Part shown: positions 1 through 7,019 of the stretch, one piece after another
Layout of the letters: every line of letters begins with the position of its first letter
Position numbering within the stretch: the stretch's first letter is position 1
Assembly: GCA_004557195.1 (NCBI GenBank)
Contig: SFER01000023.1
Span: 1-16,956 of the forward strand
From: Bacteroidales bacterium
Lineage (GTDB): Bacteria > Bacteroidota > Bacteroidia > Bacteroidales > Muribaculaceae
DNA length: 16,956 nucleotides
Reading direction: 5' to 3'
Program-made: the position numbers and the translations under genes
Notes under the pieces: model-generated
Told to the model about the DNA's origin: nothing
Database searches by the model: none
What the model saw: only the letters and a program-made list of their open reading frames with translations

Positions 1-1858
1 TATTATTTATACTACCCCAACCATTTGGCTCGCTGATAACAAATGTCTCTTTATTCTGATAATTGGCCGGCCAAATATTATATTGAGCACCTTGGTTCAT
101 ATCCGATACCGAAATAGTTTGAGTGAGGTTTTCAAAATCACCATTGGGCACTGCGCGTTCATCCTCTGTTGTGAATGACACAAGTGTGCTGATAAATCCT
201 TCGGAATCTTCAAGTCTCACTGTGTATTGAGTAGTCTTTGCAAGACCCTTGATAGTGATATTGGCGCCTTCGGTAGTGTAATTGGTATATTCAGCTCCAT
301 TAAGATAGAGTTTTCCACCAATTGCGGCGGCATCGCTCACTGTAATGGTAGCCTCGTGGCTCCACACATTGCCCTCATCAACCGAAAGTGTGTATTTATA
401 GGTGTTGGGCACTGTAACTTGAGGTGTGGTGAAGATGCCATTGTAGTCGGCCCACAACTTAAGGTCGTTGGTTGTTGCAGGGATAGCAATTACAACTGTG
501 TATTGTTCGCCTTCGGTTACGGTGGCAACGCTTTGGATAGCGCATTGCTGCTCGCCACCTGCCGAGTTGATTGCATAGAACTTCACGTTGTTTGCAAGAT
601 TGTCGCCGGTGTAGTTGACAGTGAGCGCAAGAGTCTTGGCACCCTGGTAGAGTGTTTCGGCAGCTACAAACGAGAGTGATACCGGGTTGGTGTTGAACGC
701 AAGGGTGAGCGGATTTTCAGCCACTTTGCTGTATTTGTCCTTAACTTGCACAGTAAAAGCGTGGCTTGGGTCGGAGCCCTCGGCTTTGAGTGCCGAAATC
801 ACCTTGTTAAACTTGATGACAAACATCTTATCGACGTTGTTCCAAAGACCTGCGATTTCAAAGCCCATATCGCGGAGAAGTGCCTTTTCGTCTTCGCTCG
901 CACCAACGAGTTCGATAGAAGAAGGCCACCCCTTGGCTTGGAGATATGCCGATTGGATGCCGAGAGTAACCTCTGCAATGCCCGATTCGGCAATACCCAC
1001 GATTTGCACAGCCTCGCCGAGCACATCGCCCTCTTTCACGTCAAACGAAACGCCCGACTCAAACCCTTTAGCGGTGAGCACCGGAGCGGGAGCTTTTACG
1101 AGTTCGTCGCTCAAGTCGATTTCGATAGGCTCGAGAGTAGTGGCGTCGTCGAATGTGATGGTGAGAGTGGCATCGCCCACATTACCGCCATTCACATCAA
1201 ATGTTACATTGTAATATGTCTTCGCTTTTGCTTTAATCGAGGCAGGTTGCAAAGAAATCTGCGTGCCTGTGGTCTTGGTTGCGTTGATAGTGATAGCGAT
1301 TTCACCCGGTTTGAGATAAGCCGGGCGATTCTCGATTTGCGAGAATGTAACAGGCACGCCCGCTTCCGATTGAAGCGTAGTGGTGTAGGCTGAGAAATAG
1401 TTCTTAAACGCTTCGCTATAAGTTACCGAAACCATCGAATTCGAGAGCGAGATGAGCACTTCGGGATTGGAAGTCTCGCTGTCGTAGATGTGAAATTCGG
1501 CAGCGCCGTAGAAATAAGGTTTTTCAAAGCCCTCGTCATTTTCGCTGCCATAATAGGCTTCGAGAGTATAAGCCCCGGTGGGGAGAGTCGAATTTGCTTC
1601 GAGTTCGGAATAAGGAAATTCCTTATCCACACTTCCATCGTCTTTCACGATGTGGATAGTAACATCTGCCAGGTTGATTTCCGGAGCCTGCGACTGAGTG
1701 GCGCGGCTTTCCTCGCCCACCGATGAGGTGAGGCTGTAGTCGGGTTTCAAGGAGATGTTCAGTTTTCCGGTTGCCCCGCTGTCAAGCCCGTTCTCATCGG
1801 AGCACGATGCAAAGAGCAGTGCAGCGAGAGGCAAAAGTCCTAAAAATTTTAATCTCAT
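1..1858 (-). CDS. DUF4493-type surface lipoprotein with C-terminal PCMD-like start (3' truncated by window edge)
   Basis: The frame is open from an ATG at 1858 to the left edge (619 codons visible, no stop). The N-terminus is a lipoprotein signal: basic start (MRLKF), hydrophobic stretch LGLLPLAALLF, then lipobox FASC with Cys19. Directly after it comes SDEN, an acidic patch resembling the Bacteroidetes surface-export signal, so the protein is probably displayed on the outer membrane. Residues about 30-220 (GKLNISLKPDYS..., LPTGAYTLEAYYGS, EKPYFYG) match my memory of DUF4493, a domain of Bacteroidetes surface lipoproteins. The middle is beta-rich and looks like repeated Ig-like modules. From about residue 569, VPNGDFENL followed by ANYQN and PNGWGSIN resembles the start of the putative carbohydrate metabolism domain (PCMD). 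The function is unproven; glycan binding or fimbria-like surface display is a guess. No neighbour in the window explains its role, since the partner genes would lie beyond the edge. Confidence 0.85.
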   Translation of the reverse strand, partial: MRLKFLGLLPLAALLFASCSDENGLDSGATGKLNISLKPDYSLTSSVGEESRATQSQAPEINLADVTIHIVKDDGSVDKEFPYSELEANSTLPTGAYTLEAYYGSENDEGFEKPYFYGAAEFHIYDSETSNPEVLISLSNSMVSVTYSEAFKNYFSAYTTTLQSEAGVPVTFSQIENRPAYLKPGEIAITINATKTTGTQISLQPASIKAKAKTYYNVTFDVNGGNVGDATLTITFDDATTLEPIEIDLSDELVKAPAPVLTAKGFESGVSFDVKEGDVLGEAVQIVGIAESGIAEVTLGIQSAYLQAKGWPSSIELVGASEDEKALLRDMGFEIAGLWNNVDKMFVIKFNKVISALKAEGSDPSHAFTVQVKDKYSKVAENPLTLAFNTNPVSLSFVAAETLYQGAKTLALTVNYTGDNLANNVKFYAINSAGGEQQCAIQSVATVTEGEQYTVVIAIPATTNDLKLWADYNGIFTTPQVTVPNTYKYTLSVDEGNVWSHEATITVSDAAAIGGKLYLNGAEYTNYTTEGANITIKGLAKTTQYTVRLEDSEGFISTLVSFTTEDERAVPNGDFENLTQTISVSDMNQGAQYNIWPANYQNKETFVISEPNGWGSINN

Positions 1859-1956
1859 AAAAATTAATTATTTGTTGTTATATTTATTGTTTCGATAATT
1901 ATGCCAATAACCCAAAAAACAAAAATTGCACATTATGGGCATTGTAAAATCGACTG

Positions 1957-1964
1957 CAAAAATA
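1957..1964 (-). promoter_or_regulatory. Candidate -7 element for the lipoprotein gene
   Basis: Read on the minus strand this is TATTTTTG, an exact TAnnTTTG match to the Bacteroidetes -7 box. It would start transcription near 1950 and give a leader of about 92 nt before the ATG at 1858. No exact TTTG -33 element sits at the expected distance (only TTTTTCG-like sequence near 1977-1984), so the call is moderate. The rest of 1859-2046 is AT-rich and shows nothing else I can name. Confidence 0.45.
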
Positions 1965-2046
1965 GTAATGATTTGCCGAAAAAGATAAATTTTTACACTA
2001 AAAAATTACTAATTACGTGAAATTCGATAGTTTTACACATATCTAT

Positions 2047-2113
2047 AAAAAATAATCGATAAATTTGTACATACTGTCATACAACCAAACAATTATGTGC
2101 AAATTTATCGATT
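2047..2113 (-). terminator. Long inverted repeat with T tract, terminator of the ABC/EamA operon
   Basis: Arms 2054-2073 and 2094-2113 are reverse complements at 19 of 20 positions (the one mismatch is T2068/G2099). They enclose a 20-nt loop. On the minus strand the hairpin begins 20 nt after the EamA stop codon and is followed by ATTTTTTATA (2053 down to 2044). This is the expected layout of an intrinsic terminator. The stem is unusually long and AT-rich, and each arm contains TAAATTTG on opposite strands, so a protein-binding site is an alternative reading. Confidence 0.55.
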
Positions 2114-2132
2114 TACATTTTCATCATCTTCT

Positions 2133-3011
2133 TTAACGGCTGCCTGCGACCAAGAATCCGAGAGCGGTGAGAAGAATCAACAAATCGACGGTCTTGAGGC
2201 GAGCGTTTTTCTCCTTGAGTGCGAAAATACCAAAGAAAAACGGCACTATGATGCTGCAGCGGCGGGTCATCGACACCACAGAAATGAGCGATGAAGGCTG
2301 CGACAAGGCATAGAAATAGGCGAGGTCGGCAAGGGTGAGGAAAAGCGCGATACAGGGTATAGTCCATCGGAATTGAAACGGAGTGTTGCCTGCGGCAGGC
2401 ACCGCGCGCTTGATTATAAAGATGGTAACTCCCATAATCACAAACTGATAGAGCGAATACCACGCTTGCACTTGCATCGGTTCGTAGAGGCGAAGCAAAT
2501 ATTTGTCATACAATCCGCTCACTGCCCCCATGACAGCCGAGCCAAGGCACAAAATGAGACTCGCGCTCTTGAACGACACCCCTTCGCGCGCACCCACCTT
2601 ATTTATATAGAACAGCGAAACCACTCCGAGAAGCACCCCTATCCACTGCAATAGATTGAGTTGCTCGCCAAATACAAGCATCGCTCCGACAAGCACCATG
2701 AGCGGACGGGTGGCGCTGATTGGTCCGGTGATAGTGAGCGGCAGGTGCTTGATGCCGAAATATCCCATTATCCAAGCCGATAGCACTATCGCCGACTTGC
2801 CGAGGATGCGCAGATGCCCGGTGGCATCGCCGCCGAGCACCGGAGTGTCGTCTATAATCCCCATTACCACGATGGGCGACATGATAAGCGCGCCAAAAAA
2901 GGTATTGTAGAGCAACACCGTGAGCACGTTGTTGCCGTTGACCGAAAGCTTCTTGAAAATGTCATACACCCCGAGCAGGAGAGCCGACAGCACTGCAAGA
3001 AATATCCACAT
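2133..3011 (-). CDS. EamA/DMT-family membrane transporter
   Basis: This 292-residue protein has about ten hydrophobic segments arranged as two five-helix halves, the usual design and length of the drug/metabolite transporter (EamA) superfamily. The first half opens with WIFLAVLSALLLGVYDIFKK and contains the family-like stretch GPISATRPLMVLVGAMLVFGE near residues 96-116. The second half has the matching SSLISVVSMTRRCSIIVPFFFG and a final GFLVAGSR. Members export or import small metabolites at the inner membrane; the substrate cannot be told from sequence. The ATG at 3011 follows the stop codon of the upstream ABC ATPase gene by only 6 nt, so the two are cotranscribed. A long hairpin with a T tract follows the stop codon. 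The operon partner is a soluble-type ATPase and need not energise this transporter, because DMT carriers work by secondary transport. Confidence 0.88.
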   Translation of the reverse strand: MWIFLAVLSALLLGVYDIFKKLSVNGNNVLTVLLYNTFFGALIMSPIVVMGIIDDTPVLGGDATGHLRILGKSAIVLSAWIMGYFGIKHLPLTITGPISATRPLMVLVGAMLVFGEQLNLLQWIGVLLGVVSLFYINKVGAREGVSFKSASLILCLGSAVMGAVSGLYDKYLLRLYEPMQVQAWYSLYQFVIMGVTIFIIKRAVPAAGNTPFQFRWTIPCIALFLTLADLAYFYALSQPSSLISVVSMTRRCSIIVPFFFGIFALKEKNARLKTVDLLILLTALGFLVAGSR

Positions 3012-3017
3012 GGCTCG

Positions 3018-4466
3018 CTACCTCTCCTTTTTTAGTGTGAAAATATGCTCGACACACTCGGGTATTTCGTTGCGGTAGTGGGTTACATACACCAACGAGG
3101 CGGCAGGACGCCCGGCATAGCACGCAATGACATCTGCCACCACCTTCTTGGCGGCACAGTCGAGTCCGTGGAGGGGTTCGTCGAGAATGAGCAGCGGTGC
3201 GCCCTTGATGAGGGTGCGGGCAAGCAAAGCGAGGCGTTGCTCGCCGCTCGACAAGGCATTAAATCGGCGCTGCGCCATTTCGCTCAATCCCAGCGCTTTG
3301 AGCCAGCGCAACGCTTTGGTGGCCTCGTCGCTATCGGGACGGCGGAAAAAGCCTTGAGTGTCGCGCAAACCGCTCGCCACCACATCCACAAGCGTCTCCC
3401 CATTGTTGAAATAGAGGTGAAGTTCGGGCGAAATATACCCGATTCGGCTCTTTATCTCCCAGATGCTCTCGCCGGTGCCGCGTCGCCGGTCGAAGATGGT
3501 GATATTGTTGCGGTAGCCTTGCGGATTGTCGGCACAAACAAGACTGAGCAAAGTGGATTTTCCGGCTCCGTTCTCCCCAAGCAATGCCCATTTCTCGCCT
3601 GCCTTCACGGTCCAATCGACATTGTGCAGAATCACGCGGTTGCCATAGCGCACATCGCATCCGGTGAGGGCAAACGCCACATCGTAATCGACCGAGATGT
3701 CGGGGACGGTGGATAGCACCTCATCGAGGGCAAATCGGTCTGGGAACAATGCCCGACACTTCTCGCGCTCGTCGCGGAGCATGGCGGCAGAGGTGATTTC
3801 TACCGAGCGGAGCACCTCGCGCTCGCGCATCGGCACCACGACATCGGTGAAATCGGGAATATCATCGGGGTTGCAGAGGAGCAGCACCACCGCACAGCCG
3901 CGCGCGGCAATCTCGCCGAGCAAGTTGTTGAAGAATGTGCGCGATGCCTCGTCGAGCCCGATATAGGGGTTGTCGATAATCAATAGGTCGCGAGCCTCGG
4001 CAAGCACATTCACAATCAGGAATTTGCGCAACTCGCCACTCGACAGGTAATTCACACGCTTGTCCAAGATGTCGTGCAGCGACAGCGCGGCACACAACCG
4101 CTCAAACCGCTCCCGGTCCATGCGCTCACCCATCACCTCGGCGACTGTGGGCACATCGTCGTTCATCGTAGATTCAAAACGCTGCTGATAATATGCGCTT
4201 TGCAAGCCGGCAAGCGAATGGATGTCGGTAAATTCCACACTGCCAATCTTCAGCGACTGCTTGTCGCCTCTGATTTCGTTGGTGGCGATATTCCATCCGC
4301 TCTGCAAAATCTTTCCGAGGGTGGTTTTGCCGCAACCGTTTGCGCCTATCACTGCGTAGGTCTTGCCGCGCTCGATGCGCAGCCCGTAATCGTTGCGCAA
4401 CGACACACCTATATATTTTAATTCAGGGCTTACCGCCTCCAAAATCGTATCACCTGAAACAATCAT
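3018..4466 (-). CDS. ModF/PhrA-like tandem ATP-binding cassette protein with degenerate first site
   Basis: The 482-residue protein has two fused ABC ATPase domains and no membrane segments. Domain 1 has Walker A GANGCGKT (41-48), signature LSSGE (141-145) and Walker B LLIIDNP, where the usual catalytic Glu is Asn166. Its switch-His position reads LLLCNPDD, with no His. Domain 2 is canonical: Walker A GENGAGKST (297-305), signature LSSGE (405-409), Walker B LLILDEP (D429, E430) and H-loop His463. The Q-loop region IGYISPELHLYF resembles ModF (COG1119, molybdenum-transport ATPase/photorepair PhrA group). ModF-like proteins are twin-cassette ATPases of poorly defined role, and no molybdate genes lie nearby. 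Domain 1 probably binds ATP with little hydrolysis, an inference from the missing residues. It is the first gene of an operon with the EamA transporter. The start at 4466 gives a short leader after a Bacteroidetes-type promoter. Confidence 0.85.
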   Translation of the reverse strand: MIVSGDTILEAVSPELKYIGVSLRNDYGLRIERGKTYAVIGANGCGKTTLGKILQSGWNIATNEIRGDKQSLKIGSVEFTDIHSLAGLQSAYYQQRFESTMNDDVPTVAEVMGERMDRERFERLCAALSLHDILDKRVNYLSSGELRKFLIVNVLAEARDLLIIDNPYIGLDEASRTFFNNLLGEIAARGCAVVLLLCNPDDIPDFTDVVVPMREREVLRSVEITSAAMLRDEREKCRALFPDRFALDEVLSTVPDISVDYDVAFALTGCDVRYGNRVILHNVDWTVKAGEKWALLGENGAGKSTLLSLVCADNPQGYRNNITIFDRRRGTGESIWEIKSRIGYISPELHLYFNNGETLVDVVASGLRDTQGFFRRPDSDEATKALRWLKALGLSEMAQRRFNALSSGEQRLALLARTLIKGAPLLILDEPLHGLDCAAKKVVADVIACYAGRPAASLVYVTHYRNEIPECVEHIFTLKKER

Positions 4467-4491
4467 TACTTACTCATGAAAAAACAGGCTG

Positions 4492-4523
4492 CAAAGGTAA
4501 GAATTTAGCCCGAATTTCGCAAC
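4492..4523 (-). promoter_or_regulatory. Promoter of the ABC ATPase/EamA operon
   Basis: Minus-strand TACCTTTG (4499 down to 4492) is an exact TAnnTTTG -7 box. GTTG at 4523-4520 lies 20 nt upstream and matches three of four bases of TTTG. The predicted start near 4486 leaves a leader of about 20 nt before the ATG at 4466. Confidence 0.65.
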
Positions 4524-4648
4524 TCGCTACTGTGGCGACCGCCGCAAGAATCGCCCCACCACGCCGATTTTCAACTATAAGATATTTTCGGCATTTGCAT
4601 ATAATTATACGCATTTTCAAGGTAAATGATGAAAATTTTGACAAAAAT

Positions 4649-4679
4649 TTTGGCTTTTATGAATAATTGCGTAATTTTG
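4649..4679 (+). promoter_or_regulatory. his operon promoter (TTTG-N19-TAATTTTG)
   Basis: TTTG at 4649-4652 and TAATTTTG at 4672-4679 are separated by 19 nt. This is the textbook spacing and sequence for the Bacteroidetes primary sigma factor. Transcription should begin near 4685, about 13 nt before the leader-peptide ATG. The remaining gap between the divergent genes (about 4524-4648) contains only a near-palindrome at 4596-4613. Confidence 0.85.
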
Positions 4680-4697
4680 CATCATCAAATCGAAAAA

Positions 4698-4745
4698 ATG
4701 AAAGTTTTTGCTTCACATATTCACCATCATTGCGACTGCCGTTGA
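4698..4745 (+). CDS. hisL: his operon leader peptide (MKVFASHIHHHCDCR)
   Basis: This 15-codon ORF begins about 13 nt after the predicted transcription start and ends in TGA at 4743-4745. Four of its 15 residues are His (7, 9, 10 and 11), far above chance, and it sits directly ahead of an intrinsic terminator and hisG. By analogy with the enterobacterial his leader, a shortage of charged His-tRNA would stall the ribosome on the His codons at 4716-4730 and favour read-through into hisG. The start is preceded by an A-rich run (CGAAAAA), as is common in this phylum, and by no Shine-Dalgarno sequence. The peptide itself probably has no further function. The gene symbol is given by analogy of role, not by sequence homology to enterobacterial HisL. 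Confidence 0.8.
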   Translation: MKVFASHIHHHCDCR

Positions 4746-4823
4746 GGATAGCCGGTTGTGAAGTGTGTGCATTACAATTCCAATGATATTTGCCGACCAT
4801 CCTCGCTCGATGGTCGGTTTTTT
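4711..4823 (+). promoter_or_regulatory. Transcription attenuator of the his operon
   Basis: Three competing pairings can be drawn by eye. Region 1 (CTTCACA, 4711-4717) matches region 2 (TGTGAAG, 4757-4763) over 7 bp. An antiterminator pairs GAGGAT (4744-4749) with 4799-4804 and GGTTG (4754-4758) with 4794-4798. That gives 11 bp including one G-U pair, with a 4-nt bulge, and would destroy the terminator stem. The terminator is 4793-4801 paired with 4809-4817. The antiterminator strand starts on the leader-peptide stop codon. A ribosome that finishes the peptide would cover it and allow termination, while one stalled on the His codons would leave it free. A further 7-bp match (ATCATTG 4726-4732 with CAATGAT 4781-4787) may be another alternative. 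The pairings are inferred by eye, without energy calculation. Confidence 0.72.
4793..4823 (+). terminator. Intrinsic terminator in the his leader
   Basis: CCGACCATC (4793-4801) and GATGGTCGG (4809-4817) form a perfect 9-bp stem with a 7-nt loop, followed at once by six T residues (4818-4823). It lies between the leader peptide and hisG and reads in the operon direction, so it should be conditional. Confidence 0.9.
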
Positions 4824-4855
4824 ATTTAAGATTACAAACTAAAAAATATACGATT

Positions 4856-5716
4856 ATGTCTCTTTTAAGAATTGCCGTTCAATCCAAGGGTCGCCTATAC
4901 GACGAGACCATGGAACTCCTATCCGAGGCAGGCATCAAACTCACAGCAGTGAAACGCACTCTGCTCGTTCCCTCACGCAATTTCCCGGTAGAACTCCTTT
5001 TCCTCCGCGACGACGACATCCCCGATTCGGTGGCTTCGGGCACTGCCGACATCGGCATCGTGGGACTTAACGAGGTGATGGAAAAACAACGCAATGTGGA
5101 GATTGTGCGTCCGCTCGGCTTTAGCCGCTGCCGCCTGTCGCTTGCAATTCCCAAGAATATCGAATACACCGGACTTGCATGGTTCAACAACCGCAAGATT
5201 GCAACCTCCTACCCTGTGATTCTCGATGAGTTTCTCAAGAAAAACGGCATTAAAGCTGACATACACGTGATTACAGGTTCGGTGGAAATCGCTCCCGGAA
5301 TCGGTCTCGCCGATGCCATTTTCGACATCGTATCCTCGGGCAGCACCCTGGTGAGCAACAACCTCGCCGAAGTGGAAACCGTGGTGAAATCGGAGGCGGT
5401 GCTCATTGCAGGGAGCAAGAAACTCAGCGCCGAGAAGCAAGAAGTGCTCGACGAACTCCTGTTCCGCATCGAGGCGGTAAAGGCTGCCGGCGACCGCAAA
5501 TACATTCTTATGAATGTGCCCAAAGATAAACTCGACGAGGTAATTTCAGTGCTCCCAGGCATCAAGAGCCCCACGGTGCTCCCGCTTGCCGACCCGAATT
5601 GGTGCTCGGTGCACACCGTGCTCGAAGAAAAATGCTTCTGGGAGATTATCAACAAGATTAAGAGTGCCGGAGCCGAGGGCATCCTTGTCCTCGACATCGA
5701 AAAAATGGTGCTGTAA
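4856..5716 (+). CDS. hisG: ATP phosphoribosyltransferase HisG, long form
   Basis: HisG catalyses the first committed step of histidine synthesis, joining ATP and PRPP to give phosphoribosyl-ATP in the cytoplasm. The 286-residue length is that of the long form, which has a C-terminal regulatory domain and needs no HisZ. The N-terminus has QSKGRL (9-14) and TADIGIVG (63-70). The PRPP-binding loop DIVSSGSTLVSNNL lies at 157-170. Residues from about 213 on (KYILMNVPKDKLDEV, ILVLDIEKMVL) form the PII-like domain through which histidine inhibits the long form. The ATG at 4856 is chosen because MSLLRIAVQSKGRL aligns with the family start; an in-frame extension upstream would run through the terminator hairpin. 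The gene begins 32 nt after the T tract, and its stop overlaps the hisD start (TAATG). Expression is probably controlled by the leader attenuator. Confidence 0.97.
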   Translation: MSLLRIAVQSKGRLYDETMELLSEAGIKLTAVKRTLLVPSRNFPVELLFLRDDDIPDSVASGTADIGIVGLNEVMEKQRNVEIVRPLGFSRCRLSLAIPKNIEYTGLAWFNNRKIATSYPVILDEFLKKNGIKADIHVITGSVEIAPGIGLADAIFDIVSSGSTLVSNNLAEVETVVKSEAVLIAGSKKLSAEKQEVLDELLFRIEAVKAAGDRKYILMNVPKDKLDEVISVLPGIKSPTVLPLADPNWCSVHTVLEEKCFWEIINKIKSAGAEGILVLDIEKMVL

Positions 5717-7014
5717 TGGGAGAAATCGTTAAACTGTATGTTCATCCCGACCGCAAAGAGTGGATGGAGATAATGAGCCGCAGCAAGGCGGAAGAGAGCG
5801 CGCAGGTAACAGAGATTGTTGCCGGAATCATCAACGAGGTGAAAGCGCGCGGCGATGAGGCATTGTGCGAATACGAATTGCGATTCGACCGCGCCCGATT
5901 GGATTCTTTCCGGGTGTCGAAAGCCGAAATCGAAGATGCCGAAAGGCTTGTTCCCGAGCCGCTAAAGGCTGCGATAGCGCAAGCGCAGAAAAACATCGCA
6001 GCATTCCACTCGGCGCAACTCATGCAACCGGTAATGGTCGAGACCACACCAGGCGTGGTGTGCGAGCAGCGACAAGTGGCTATTGAGAGCGTGGGGATGT
6101 ATGTCCCGGGGGGCAATTCGCCGCTCTTCTCCACCGTGCTAATGCTCGCAGTGCCTGCCGCAATAGCCGGATGCAGCCGCCGTGTGCTCTGCACCCCTCC
6201 CGGCGCCGACGGGAAAGTGAATGCGGCTATCCTTTATGCCGCTTCGCTCGCCGGTGTGGAGGAGATTTACAAAGTGGGCGGTGCGCAGGCAATCGCAGCG
6301 ATGGCGCTCGGCACCGAAAGTATCCCAAAGGTGAGCAAGATTTTCGGACCCGGAAACCGCTTTGTAATGGAGGCAAAACAGCAAGTAACCAAATTCGGAA
6401 CGGCAATCGATATGCCTGCCGGACCGTCGGAGGTGATGGTGATTGCCGACGATGCCGCAAATCCCGACTTCGTGGCTTGGGATTTCCTGTCGCAAGCCGA
6501 ACACGGTCCCGATAGCCAGTCTATCGCCCTTGTTGAGAGCGAGGCAATGGCTCAACGGCTCGAAAATGCCATCTCCAGCCATATTGCCGACCTTCCGCGC
6601 CGCGAGATGATGCTCAAATCGCTATCCCACAGCAGCATTGTCGTGCTCGACAAGAGCGAAATAATGGATTTTGCCAACGAATATGCCCCCGAGCACCTCA
6701 TCATCAACACCGCCGATGCCGATGCACTCGCTTCTCGCGTTGTGAATGCGGGTTCGGTGTTTATCGGTGCGTTTTCGCCCGAAAGTGCCGGCGATTACGC
6801 TTCGGGAACCAACCACACCCTCCCCACAAGCGGCTTTGCAAAATGCTACAACGGCGTGAACATCGACAGTTATATGCGCAAAATCACCTTCCAGCGCCTC
6901 TCGAAAGAGGGCTTGCAGGCGCTTGGCGGCACAATCGAGATTATGGCTGAAAATGAAGACCTCATCGCCCACAAGCAGGCTGTTACATGGCGTCTTAACC
7001 ACATTAACGAATAA
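5716..7014 (+). CDS. hisD: Histidinol dehydrogenase HisD
   Basis: HisD carries out the last two steps of histidine synthesis, oxidising histidinol to histidine through histidinaldehyde with two NAD+. The 432-residue length is typical. The NAD and substrate region has VGMYVPGG (126-133), the GGAQAIAA segment (188-195) and FGPGN (210-214). The zinc ligands expected for the family are all present: Gln260 and His263 in SQAEHG, Asp360 in AGDYASG and His419 in AHKQAV. The catalytic pair Glu326-His327 sits in PEHL. Numbering is almost identical to the enterobacterial enzyme. The start ATG shares its first base with the hisG stop codon, implying translational coupling. hisC follows 5 nt after the stop. 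Confidence 0.97.
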   Translation: MGEIVKLYVHPDRKEWMEIMSRSKAEESAQVTEIVAGIINEVKARGDEALCEYELRFDRARLDSFRVSKAEIEDAERLVPEPLKAAIAQAQKNIAAFHSAQLMQPVMVETTPGVVCEQRQVAIESVGMYVPGGNSPLFSTVLMLAVPAAIAGCSRRVLCTPPGADGKVNAAILYAASLAGVEEIYKVGGAQAIAAMALGTESIPKVSKIFGPGNRFVMEAKQQVTKFGTAIDMPAGPSEVMVIADDAANPDFVAWDFLSQAEHGPDSQSIALVESEAMAQRLENAISSHIADLPRREMMLKSLSHSSIVVLDKSEIMDFANEYAPEHLIINTADADALASRVVNAGSVFIGAFSPESAGDYASGTNHTLPTSGFAKCYNGVNIDSYMRKITFQRLSKEGLQALGGTIEIMAENEDLIAHKQAVTWRLNHINE

Positions 7015-7019
7015 CGGAT

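Noticed and set aside
799..1026. Minus-strand open frame inside the lipoprotein region
   Set aside because: It is in another frame of the same strand as the lipoprotein and has no distinguishing features.
227..1726. Several plus-strand open frames of 75-215 codons
   Set aside because: They lie opposite the long lipoprotein frame, have no promoter or recognisable protein pattern, and are Cys/His/Arg-rich in the way antisense frames usually are.
2060..2067. Plus-strand TAAATTTG as a promoter for a small gene at 2097-2294
   Set aside because: The box is part of an inverted repeat, has no TTTG at the correct distance, and the downstream frame is antisense to the EamA gene.
4340..4666. Plus-strand open frame covering the gap between the ABC gene and the his promoter
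   Set aside because: Most of it is antisense to the ABC gene, the rest is AT-rich promoter DNA, and the translation resembles no protein. The gap is better explained by two divergent promoters.
4790..4855. N-terminal extension of hisG by 22 residues
   Set aside because: It would translate through the terminator hairpin and T tract. The internal Met at 4856 gives the normal HisG start.
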